A stretch of 64,000 nucleotides of DNA from Gnetum montanum (Eukaryota > Streptophyta > Gnetopsida > Gnetales > Gnetaceae): positions 634,319-698,318 of the forward strand of contig MNCI01011145.1 of assembly GCA_015680685.1 (NCBI GenBank), written 5' to 3'. Positions 8,939 through 18,397 of this stretch are shown here, piece after piece (within the stretch, counting starts at the first letter, position 1; every line of letters begins with the position of its first letter). The position numbers and the translations under genes were made by a program. Under the pieces are notes generated by a model. The model was not told the DNA's origin, did not search any database, and was given only the letters and a program-made list of their open reading frames with translations.

Positions 8939-11699
8939 ATGGCCCCAAAGCATGCACAACAAGAAGGTCCCACTCAAGGTGTGTTCAAGCATCCTAGGAG
9001 AGGTAGAGGATAGATGCCTATCGAACAACATGTAGAGTAGGAGGAGCAATTGTTTAGTATCCATCAAGAAGCCCCTGCCACTATGCAATCAAGATAGGCA
9101 GAAGGAGGAGCTATTGTAGTGCCTAAATAGGGATGACACCTCACATTGCCCCTGAAGTGTGTCCACGTCATCCATGAAAATTCCACATCAGCTGCCCTGA
9201 TTGGGGAATTGAACTTTGGACCTTTCACTAAATTCACTCCTAAGGCTATTAGGGACCACCCCAAAAGGTCTCCATTGTGGCCTATCCTCTCTAAAAGTGG
9301 TGCATGTTACTTAGGAGAAATGTATCAATTCTGGCACAATAAAGAAGAAGGCACCACAGTTAACATTTGTGGTGTATCTACTAATTTCTCCATCCAAGAT
9401 ATTTTAAAAGTATTAAACCTTCCAAATACAAGGCCAAAGGTTGCTTGTCTGTCCACTCACTCTAATGCTGATGTGTGAAAGGTTTAGTTAGATAGGGTGT
9501 ATGGTAAAGAAGACAAAACCTATGGAGAGTTTACGTTGGAAGAGAAAATCTACTTTAAAATTGAAACTTATCACATCTTCCCCATAAAAGAATTAAACAG
9601 AATTTCAACATATGTGGCACGAGGATGTGCGATATTAATGGGAAAGGTTAATGCTAATCTGTCTCATCTATATTTCATGGAGATCCTAAGGCGGTTTAAA
9701 GAACATAAAATAAGGAAGGTGTGAAAGCATGCTAATATTCGAGGGTACACCAATGATGTCCTCAGGAAAGACCAAAATGCTTCATACACTAAACTGCTAA
9801 AGCCACCAGCTACAAGGAAAATTACTGGTGAGATGTTGGGGCCAGAATAAGAATAAGAATAGATAGTCAGGCCCACTACAACTCAACTTGCAGGGCCCAT
9901 CCAACCTCCGAGCACAGGACCCAGTCGACAATAAGAAGTAGGGCCTAGCACAAGCTAGCAAGATTAACCACCACCACTACCACAGGATTACAAACCATCA
10001 ATGAGCCATCTCAAAGCCATCATTGAGACAGTCAGTTGGGGAAGTCATGATGATGAAAATCTCTTTCATGTCATCGATGATACCATATGATCCACTATCT
10101 CTGTTGATTGTCTAAGGGGCAAGATGTCCATTCAGATAGGAGAAGAGGAGAGTTATTGATCGCAACATATTTTAGGGAACACTTCATCCTTTCAAGTGCA
10201 ATTGGAGACTGGTGAAAGGGCCACAGTGGTGGTCATGCAGCACTAGGACATAGCAGGAGCCGCAAAGGTGATCATGAACCATATCAAGGAATGTTTTAAC
10301 GTCCCTGTTGTGCCACCAATGGATTTCATAAGAGCATAGGATGCTCAAACTCTAGTCAGTCCCTCAATGACTCCTGTAGAGCATGAGGATGTGCTTGATC
10401 AATTACTACAAACAAGATAGGTAATGAAATTCTTGTTTGACATCCCATAGGATGTTACAGCAGTAGAATCAAACCTCATCTCCATCAAAGGAAAGTTGGT
10501 CATGACAAAAATAAGGGCCAAGCATGCAGAAGCAAAAGTTGCAAGACTACAAGAAAGGCTCCTAACCCTACAAGAAGCATAGCAGGATCCCTCTCAATTC
10601 ATTCCCACAGACTAGCTGGACATCTTCAAGATGGATGAACTTAACAAATTGCTAGCAGAAAATAAAAAGGTGGCAGAGGAAAAAGAAAAGGCTAATTGAA
10701 ATGCCTCCATGGAACAAGCACAAACCCACGTGCATGCCAATGCACTTAAGGCCTTACAAGAAGAAAACAAACAGCTTATTGTTGATAATCTTTGGTTGAC
10801 CTCGGTGGAAAAAAAAAGAATGTTCTCAAAGAACATTTTCAATGGCTGTGAGAATAGCTGATTAGGATCAATTAGGACATGAACCATTTGGCCAAAGAAA
10901 ATCAAACCTTCTCAATGGAGGAGGTACGTGCCATCCATCAGAAGATGGCCATTAAAATAAGCATGTGGCAGAATGAGGCCAAGTGGCATGAAAATTTAAA
11001 TGAGCACTTCTAAGACCATGCAGGAATGTACAAACAAATCATTGAAAAGGAGATCCATATGGCCAAGGCCCACATCAATGCTTTCAGTGCACCATAGATT
11101 GGCAAGCCATATTGGATACATATGCATTTTTCCACCAAGCAGAACTTAAGAGCTAGGACCTACAGATCCAAGATCTCACAAAATACATGGAGTTGGCAAA
11201 TCTAAGGTATACCAATCTAGCCATGTTGATAGCAAGGCACCCAAGGATAGATCTCGAGAAGTAGGTAGCTACAACCTATGCCAAGTATGAAGCAGAATTT
11301 GCAGAACACAATAAGATGTTGTAAAAGCTATAAGTTGCAAATTCTGAATTGGAGGTGATTAAAGCAAGCTACCAAGAACAAAAGGATGTCACAATCGACT
11401 TCACTCGATGGATTACATACTTTCAGGAGTACAGAGATAAAGCGAAAGCCTATAAGGAGGAACGATGATTTTTTGTAGCCTGGTACGTCAAGGAAAACAC
11501 AATGTTTCCGCAACTACCATGCCCATGGGAGGTGCCAACTCCATCAAACATTGGAGCATTAGCATGGATAGCATAGGACCCTTGAACTAAAGAGGAGAAA
11601 CTCCAGGTGCTACTTCAATGTCATCACCTCCCAACACCTGGAGCGTAGGACAAGGGAAAGCAACCCATGGAGGAGCCACCGCCACTAGGAACCACATGA
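8939..11699 (+). pseudogene. ORF2 of element B: plant-transposon-like domain plus coiled coil, degraded
   Basis: The ATG at 8939 opens MAPKHAQQ. D has the matching MAPKRGQ at 33648, and both end in PPPLxTT followed by TGA (11697-11699 here), about 920 codons. About residues 60-260 resemble the 'putative plant transposon protein' domain of Tat/Athila/Ogre-related reading frames: a segment STNFSIQDILKVLNLPN, then an acidic/basic helix region and a conserved ISTYVARG motif. Roughly residues 520-700 (10500-11100) are Lys/Glu/Leu-rich and likely coiled coil (EEKEKAN, ALKALQEENKQL). The best open stretches are 9146-9478 and 9497-9724; elsewhere TAG/TAA stops interrupt. The ATG directly follows ATTGCAG, a splice-acceptor-like site. 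Its position after the missing pol equals that of env-like genes in Athila. Function unknown. Confidence 0.65.
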
Positions 11700-11893
11700 G
11701 TTCCACCCAATTTTCTAATTTTATGAATATTTCCATTTTTTCGTGTTGTGTCCAATCTTTTTCTATTGAGTCCTCCACTGCAACATGAGTAGATTTCCTG
11801 TCAGTTAATAATCCCATACCTATCTACTATGTAATCAATGGGGCTCATTCTCATCTTGACTCAAGGACGAGTTCTTATTCAGTTGTGTGGATA
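11700..11893 (+). other. 3' untranslated part and polypurine-like tract of element B
   Basis: Between ORF2 and the 3' LTR lies ACTCAAGGACGAGTT, followed by AGTTGTGTGGATA directly before TGATGAA. Element D has CAAGCACGAGTT and ATTATGGGGGTA at the same place. A GGACGAG block followed by a G-rich tract just before the 3' LTR is typical of plant Tat/Athila elements. The tract in B has lost several purines. Confidence 0.55.
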
Positions 11894-12772
11894 TGATGAA
11901 TCGTGGTTCATCGAGTTGCGATATTGGACCCACGATATCAGATACGTGATATCGCACCTAGCAATAGTGGATATGTGATATCGTGGTTCCTGTGTGAGCC
12001 TATAAATACACATGTAGGCACACATGAAAAAGAGATTTTTAGTCAATATTTTAGAGTCAATTTAGTGTAGGATCTTTTTGTCAGTTTTCCTCTCAACCCT
12101 CTCTCCCAGTGCATGTCAATAGTGTGGTGACTGTAATTATATGGCATCCTTTATTCAAGTGTGATGTACTTGGACATGCACATGACTGGAAATAAAGATT
12201 GAGATTACTTCATCATTGCAGCATTCACTTAGCTTAATTATTTAATTGTTATTGTTATTTATTACTTTCGTAGTTGATATCTCTTCACCCTAAACTCTTT
12301 AGATATGGAATGGGTACGACTTAGTCACGAGCATTTAACTGTGACTACTTGGTAACCCAGTAGCGTACCTAGGATCTATGCTTGGTAATCCTAGTAGTTG
12401 TAATGCACGAGGTCCAAGATGTGTACAAATGATTAAGGAATTGATGCTCATCACACTTAGGCTAGCTTAGACTCTCTTCCCCTATCTCCTCTTAGCTTAG
12501 CTTTCTCTCCCCCTTTTTTCCTCCTAGCCTAGCTAAGATTAATTTCCATCACCTCGAGGAGTAGCATTAGTGTAGGAATACATCATACACCTCACTCTAG
12601 ACTAAACCATATGTGACAAAGCAAATACTAGTCTAGGTGGGAAGACAACGAACTGTAATCAACGAGTAACTATCTAGATACCACAACTAGCCCATCTATA
12701 GAGTTCGATCGGATCATGCATGAAACGCTCATATTCATATGGTTGAGTGTAGAGGTACCTTGCCACCCATTA
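11894..12772 (+). repeat. 3' LTR of element B
   Basis: It starts TGATGAATCGTGG and ends TGCCACCCATTA, aligned end to end with the 5' LTR at 3954-4821. It keeps the GATATC array, the TATA box (CCTATAAATAC) and the AATAAA. The last bases CCCATTA correspond to CTCATCA in the 5' LTR, so the terminal CA has mutated to TA. The duplication GTAAT follows at 12773-12777. Confidence 0.92.
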
Positions 12773-13170
12773 GTAATTTTTTTTAGCCACATTTGGGCAA
12801 GGAGATACTAAGAAATGTGAACTACTCCAAGCTCAAATCTAAGAATATTAGTCGATTCCAAATTAGGAACAAAGTGAATGATAATGTATATGAGCTTGAT
12901 CTTCCTAATTATTTTTATTTTTCTTATGTTTTTTATATTTAGATTTAACTCTGTACCATGGGAAGGTACTTGCATAAAACATTGAGAACTTTTGAGAAAG
13001 TTCTAAAGGATGCATTTGAAGATTCAACTTTAAGCATGTCTAGGAAGCTAATAGTTCTATAATCAAGAGAAGCTATTGGGAAAAAAGAAAGAAAGAGGCA
13101 TGAGTACTTGATTCACTGGAGCAATGGAGACTCTAAGAATGCAAGGTGGATACATGAAAGTAATTTGGGT
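12773..13170 (+). pseudogene. Element A, right part: integrase C-terminus and chromodomain remnant
   Basis: This continues the reading frame interrupted at 3953. Removing B and one GTAAT copy joins FEVGN to a stretch ending LKSKNISRFQIRNKV and YELDLPN, which aligns residue by residue with LKSKRIGSFQIRVKI and YEIDLPN of element C (21000-21090). A chromodomain-like end follows at 13096-13165 (HEYLIHWSNGD, then RWIHESNL), matching HEYLMNWNDEG and WIHENDL in C. Such a C-terminal domain steers integration to particular chromatin in chromoviruses. Stops and a deletion in the linker show it is dead. Confidence 0.8.
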
Positions 13171-13600
13171 ATGCATTACAAATGTAAAGCTGACTTGAAT
13201 GTAACTTTCTTTTTAAGAATAAGGAATATGATTAGAATATTAACCCACCTATGTAATTTATTTTATATTCTTAATATTTCTAAGAGTTATAGAAATCATG
13301 TGTTTATATTTGAATCTTTTTTTTTTGAAGTCATTTGTTTGATTTTTAATGGTCAAGTACTCAAGTGTGAGGCTACTATGAATGTAGGAGGTTGCAGTCT
13401 TAGGATGCATGCCATAGTTAGATGTAGTTAGGTCATAGTCTAGAGAGAAACATTGATTAAATTTTATTAGGGTCTATCAGTGCAAAGGTTTTGAGTTTTA
13501 ATCTCATCACAGTCAAGCTATTTCAAGTTAATGTAACCTATAGGCACTTGCAGTCTAATTAATATTCAAAATTTAAAAGACTAGAATTCCAAGGAGGATA

Positions 13601-13879
13601 TTAATGGTAAATTGATGTTGTAAAATGGTTGTATGGGTCTCTAAAGTTATGGTTCTACCTTGAAATTATACTAAAAAAGTTAATGAATGGAAGAGTGTCT
13701 TAGTTATGAGGTTAGTTGTGATTGATCACCTTGATGGTTGTGAGTGAGAGAGAGTTATCTTAGGTTATAATCCAAATACTTGTTATGTGTTTATTCTTTC
13801 AACATTGTACTTTGATTTGAGCATTGAATAAAGAAGTTTTTATTTCTTGTTCATGCTTGGTTCTCTTCAAATTCCATCA
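13601..13879 (+). repeat. Putative 3' LTR of element A
   Basis: A purine-rich tract, CAAGGAGGATA (13590-13600), precedes a roughly 280-bp segment with a TTGAATAAAGAAG polyadenylation-like signal (13825-13840) and an end reading TTCCATCA. The position after the chromodomain of A fits a 3' LTR. No partner copy is in the window, so the boundaries are tentative. The 430 bp between the chromodomain and this segment (13171-13600) shows no coding signal. Confidence 0.35.
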
Positions 13880-14527
13880 TTGTTGATTTTTTAAGAAAAT
13901 CTAGATGCTTATTGGAAGTGGTTCTTACCATAAATCTATTTATTAAAATCTTTTTAAAAGTGGATCAAACATTCACAAATATTCCTTCATTGAAGCATCT
14001 AAAGGAAATTTAATAAGAAAATTGGAATCTACTATAGTATGCTTTCTTTTTATCTAAAATGAACTTAATTATGCATCACTACAATTTTGAAAATAGGGCT
14101 TTTCATTATGAGTCAACAATAAACGTATTTAAAACTTTAGGGGAGAAGTTCCTTATGGAGAAAGCATTATACAATCAGGCCACTTGTAAAGATATTAAGA
14201 GAGTTAATGAAGACAATTATCTAGCAATCATCCACCATAGTCATAAAGGATATTAGTTGGCTAGCTAAATCCTACTCCATCATGGTGGGTTTTGATTTAC
14301 TCTATGATTTGACGACTTTAAATTACACTATGATAGAATAGTATTTCAAGGCCAAGGCTCTTGGGATAGTAGGATCATCATCACCCAAAGCTATAGTGCT
14401 TATCCTAATAGGTAATGTTCCAAGAGGGTTGGTAGATGACTGAAATAATAACATCTTTAAGTAGCTATGTCTAAGCTCAAATCCATGTCTTTAACTTAAT
14501 AAACAAGCATCTTGTTGTCACTCCAAA
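13880..14527. other. Anonymous AT-rich segment
   Basis: A 65-codon open stretch at 14059-14256 has no recognisable motif and is probably fortuitous. No repeat boundary or RNA gene is visible. The segment separates the remains of element A from the 3' end of the RTE-like LINE. Confidence 0.4.
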
Positions 14528-15550
14528 TCATCATCATCATCCTTGCCTTATTCCAACAATATGGAATCTTCTACATGAGTTATCTTTTATCATTCAATCT
14601 ATGAAGAGCTAGATATTTTTTTATTTGCAGTTTCTTCAAATCATCTTCAATCATTTTTCCATGTCTTCTTTGATCTTCCTTTCAGTGGCTTTCCTAGAAT
14701 AGTGATATATCAACCTTTGTTTATAGGTTCATTGTATGATCTTATTTGCACATGTCCAAACTATCTAAGTTGTCATTCTTGTAGCTTATCTAAAATAGAA
14801 TCCACTCCAAGTCTTCCTCTAATATTTGTATTATTTATTTTATCTCTTTTAGTAGTATTCAATATCCATTGAAGCATTCATATTTTTGCATACTGATTTG
14901 TGATTCATGTCTCTTTAGTATAATCCAACATTCAGGATCATATAAGATAGTAGGCTTGACTGTTATCTCGTAAAAGTTTCCCTTCAATTTTATTGGTATT
15001 CTTTTATTACATAGAACAACACTAGCTTGTCTTCATTTTGACCATCCCACATCAATTCTATTTCTTATATCTTTATTAATTTTATAATCTGATTGGAGGA
15101 TTGATCCTATGTAACAAAATTGTTTGCAATAAGGGACTTTTTTTCTTTGAATTGTTACTTCTATTTCACCATGTTGTTATTAAAATTTAATTTCATATAT
15201 TTTGTCTTACTTCTACTAATTTTTAATCTTTTTTCTCAGGTTGTATCCATCAATGCAATATCATCTACAAATAGCATACACCAAGGGATTTTATCTTGTA
15301 TTTCCTTTGTTAATTCATCCATAATAATGGAAAATAAGTATAGGCTAAGCTCATGCCCTTAATGTAGATCTACTGTGACTGAAAAATTAGATGTTGTTCT
15401 ATAAGCTATTCTAATTTTAGTTGTAGCTCCTTCATATATGTCTTGAATCTATTTAATATATTTATCAGGAATATTTTTTTCTATGCAAGCCCTACCAAAT
15501 GATTGTCCTAAATAGGCCTTTAACATTGAACTATTATAAATGAGTCCTTG
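14528..15550 (-). pseudogene. RTE-like LINE: 3' half of reverse transcriptase
   Basis: On the minus strand the translation runs from a degraded KAY motif next to 15550 through IPDKYIK, RTTSNFSVTVDLH, YLFSIIMDELTKEIQ, the catalytic box CMLFVDDIALMD (about 15255), ILYDPECWIILKRHE, and LRXFGHVQIR, to a terminal FHIVGIRQG followed by TGA. This order of motifs is that of the C-terminal RT of plant RTE-clade LINEs. Several stops and frameshifts are present. The stop codon is immediately followed by a (TGA)n run (plus strand 14526-14541), the short tandem tail typical of RTE elements in place of poly(A). The upstream half is missing: element C is inserted at 15550, and no RT is recognisable beyond 22294. 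Confidence 0.8.
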
Positions 15551-16087
15551 TGATGAAGACATAACCCAGCCCATGTCCAAACCTCAATATGTTTGTGCAT
15601 AGATGCTTGTGTGTTTTTGTGTTTTTCTTTCAATGTTGTTTTGTTGATGATGTTCTTAGGGTATTTTGGTATGTTTGGGAGTCTTTTGGGGTCATTTTGA
15701 TGACTTTAGGGTGTTTCAAGGGTTATGGGGAATTGTTTGGAGATGTCTAAAGCTTTTAGGTCTCAAAACAAGCATCTTTAATTTTGACCCTAGCAAGAAA
15801 TACGTCTTCACTGACAAAAATACATCTTCACTGTGTATTAGACATCTTCTACACCTTGAAGACATCTTTTCTGATAACTTCTGCACTTGGGAGAGACCTC
15901 TCCAATTTCTCGAAGACATCTTCTCTGAGACCCTTTCACTTGGGAGAGACATCTCCTATTTCTCAAATACATCTTTCATGGATTTCAACGAACATTAACT
16001 TGAATAATCAATTTAAGAAGAGATGAAGAAATAGGGGGAAAAGCTATAAATAGACTTTTTGGTCCTTTCATTTGATTAAGAGAGAGT

Positions 16088-16131
<44 letters not shown>

Positions 16132-16357
16132 TTGACAAGGTTCCTTAATCATCATCCATGCATATGTGTGTTTTTTTTGGTTGAGTGTGTGAGATTTATA
16201 TTGAATCTCTTGTCTATCCTTGGGAATTATGCTTTCTTTCATATGTAATTTCTTAATTTGAGCAAGAATAAAGCTTTCATTTTCCTTTCTTATTCAATTT
16301 TCTATTTTATAACTTTGAGAGAGCTTGGATTCTGGAATCCATGGGAGCTCCTCGTCA
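15551..16357 (+). repeat. 5' LTR of element C
   Basis: It aligns with 21421-22294. Shared landmarks include CCTCAATATGTTTGTGCAT near the start, CTATAAATAGACT (TATA box, about 16044) and GAATAAAGCTTTCAT (polyadenylation signal, 16266-16280). It is shorter than the 3' LTR because of indels in the ACATCTTC-rich middle. It contains a (GA)n run of about 40 bp at 16090-16129, which is much shorter in the 3' LTR. Confidence 0.93.
16090..16129 (+). repeat. (GA)n microsatellite in the 5' LTR of element C
   Basis: About twenty GA units. The equivalent site in the 3' LTR (about 22043-22062) has roughly half as many. The run lies between the TATA box and the polyadenylation signal, so it would be transcribed in R/U5. 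Confidence 0.9.
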
Positions 16358-16360
16358 TAT

Positions 16361-16372
16361 TGGTATCAGAGT
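16361..16372 (+). other. Primer binding site of element C
   Basis: TGGTATCAGAGT, three bases inside the 5' LTR, matches TGGTATCAGAGC, the complement of the initiator-Met tRNA 3' end, at 11 of 12 positions. Confidence 0.85.
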
Positions 16373-16716
16373 AGCCTAGAATTGAAGACATTTGTATTCA
16401 AGTGGATAATTCTCATCTCAATTGCAAAGAATCACTCCTAATTCTTAAGCTTGGAAGAATTCTCTCTTGCTACTTGTTCTACTCATCCTAGGGTTTTAAA
16501 ATTTTCCTTTCATCTCTACGTTTATCATATCTTTCAAGAATTAGAAGATAATTATGGATTTGGACATCCATTCACTTCTAATATCTAGGGTTTTAAGTTC
16601 TTATGCTCATTTCTCTTAATATCTAAGAATTTCTTATCTCATTCCTTGAGAAATCTTGAAACTTTCACCAACCCTTGTAGAATCTTGTGAAAATTTCCTT
16701 TTAGATTAATTTCATC

Positions 16717-17950
16717 ATGCCTCCAAAGAAGAAGATAGTTCAAGCTTTGTCAAGAGACATGGATGACATGAGAAATGCTCTCAAGCTCATTTTTGAGAAA
16801 ATTGAAAAGCTTGGAGAGAACAAAGGACCTAATACTTCACCAAAAGCATCCAAGAAATTATACAAGTCATGTAATTCTTCACCAAGACATTCCTCAATGT
16901 CATCCCTTGAAGATGATATTCCTTTTGAAGATGAATACTTTGGAGAAGGAGAAGCTCAAGATGATGTTTTTCTTCATGCTCCTAGTGGTGAAAATAAGTC
17001 TCAAGGCTTCAATTTTCCTAGGAAAGGGAAAAATTAACTTTCTTCTAAGCCTCAAAGGAAGCAATGTGAAGTAATTTAGGTCACTCTTGCAAAAGCTTTT
17101 AGAAATTCTTCAAGGATGTCTCATGTTGAAGTCAAATCCTTCAATGGCATGGAAGGAACTAAATCTTTTCTCTCTTAGCTGAAAATGATTAACAAGTACT
17201 TTGAACTTGAAGATGTGGAAAATAACCAAAAGGTGTCTATTGTTGAAACCAAATTTTAAGGCATAGCAATTGTATGGTGGGAAAAGGAAATTCATTCTTA
17301 CAAGGTAAATAATGGTACTCCTATCAAGGACTGATCTTTAATGTAGTTTATGCTCAAGCAAAAATTTGAGAAGACTCATCATAGATAGGAGGTCATCCAA
17401 AAATTGAAGTACCTAAGGCAAGGTGATAAGAGTGTGAAGGACTACTGCATGGACATTTTTAAGGCTTTCCAACTTGCAAAAGTTCATTGGGATGATTATG
17501 AACAAGCATCTAGCTTTCAAGTAGTACGTAAAAAGGGAGTATCAACAAGAGCTAACTTTCTATGAGCCCCAAACATTGGATGAGGCTTTTGAATTGGCTC
17601 TTAAGGTTGATAAGAAACTCCAAGAATATAATAGAGGTCCCAAAATTTCTAAAGGAAAGGACTCCAAAGCTTCTAAAGGTGAGAAAGAAGCTAAGGAGAA
17701 AGAAAATTCCAAAGAAGACACAAAGGAGAATCAAGAGATGTTCAAGGAGGGCCAAGATTCCAAGAAATACTACTCCAAGAATGGAAAGGATCAAGGAAAT
17801 GGGTATGCATCTAGAATTCAATACTTCAATTGTGGTGAAAAGGAACACAAACAATTGGAATGCAAAAAGCCAAAGATCTCCAAAGTCAGGGAGCTTCAAA
17901 ACTTGGAAAAGCAAGAATCCTCCAATAAGGTAATCCTCATGCACGAATGA
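16717..17950 (+). pseudogene. gag of element C
   Basis: The ATG at 16717 opens MPPKKKIVQ. A basic, Ser-rich N-terminal region (residues 1-106) is open. The capsid region follows from about 17116 (VKSFNGMEGTKSF, later VWWEKEI and LRQGDKSVKDY) with several stops. A second open stretch at 17576-17950 carries a Lys/Glu-rich linker and a zinc-knuckle-like motif YFNCGEKEHKQLEC near 17820. In intact relatives this is CX2CX4HX4C; here the first Cys is Tyr. The 17576-17950 stretch is in a different frame from the start, so at least one frameshift lies near 17520. Gag would package element RNA; this copy cannot make a complete one. Confidence 0.85.
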
Positions 17951-18029
17951 TTGAAGATATCATTGAAACTAATTCTTACACTTTTATGGAAAATTTTAAT
18001 GCCAATTAAGATCCTAGAAGAAATATGCT

Positions 18030-18340
18030 CTTTAGGATTGGAGCTAGGTTTCTAGATAGTGGTCAATGGATACACATTTTAATTGGTGGTGGAGCTCAAG
18101 AAAATGTGATTTCTTCAAAGGCTAGTTCTAATCTTGGTTTGAAGACATTTCCACATCACTAGGCCCTATAGAGTCCATTGGCTATCTAAGGATAATTTCA
18201 AATAGATTAAGAAGAAGTGTATTTTGTCTTTTAGAATTGGTTCTTTTAAAGATAAGATACATTGTGACATCCTTCCTATTGATTGTGCTAATGTTATTTT
18301 GGGAAGACCTTGAAACTTTGAGAACAAGGCTTCTTTTAAT
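18030..18340 (+). pseudogene. Aspartic protease remnant of element C
   Basis: The reading frame shows WIHILIGGGAQENVISSKA followed by NLGLKTFPH. This matches the retropepsin region of gypsy elements, where the core is LIDGGS or LIDGGA. The catalytic Asp position is Gly here (codon GGT at 18085-18087), so the enzyme would be inactive even without the later stops. The expected LLGRPW-type end appears as ILGRP-like sequence near 18295-18310 (coding ATTTTGGGAAGACCT). Confidence 0.75.
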
Positions 18341-18397
18341 GGTGAAAGAAATGTTTGGTCTATTCTAAGAGAAGATGGAATACATGAAATAATTCCT

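Larger units (their letters stand above)
3954..12772 (+). mobile_element. Element B: complete pol-less Tat/Athila-like LTR retrotransposon
   Basis: An 8819-bp element with LTRs of 868 and 879 bp that start TGATGAATC and end CTCATCA (5') or CCCATTA (3'). It is flanked by a perfect 5-bp target duplication GTAAT (3949-3953 and 12773-12777). The interior holds a gag region (4957-6926), a non-coding stretch, an LTR-like promoter block (8346-8435), a long ORF2 region (8939-11699) and a polypurine-like tract before the 3' LTR. I found no reverse transcriptase, RNase H or integrase motif anywhere inside, so it is probably non-autonomous. It is inserted in the integrase-to-chromodomain segment of element A. 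Confidence 0.92.

Noticed and set aside
14059-14256. 65-codon plus-strand open stretch as a small gene
   Set aside because: No motif, no homologous copy in the window, and AT-rich composition like non-coding neighbours.
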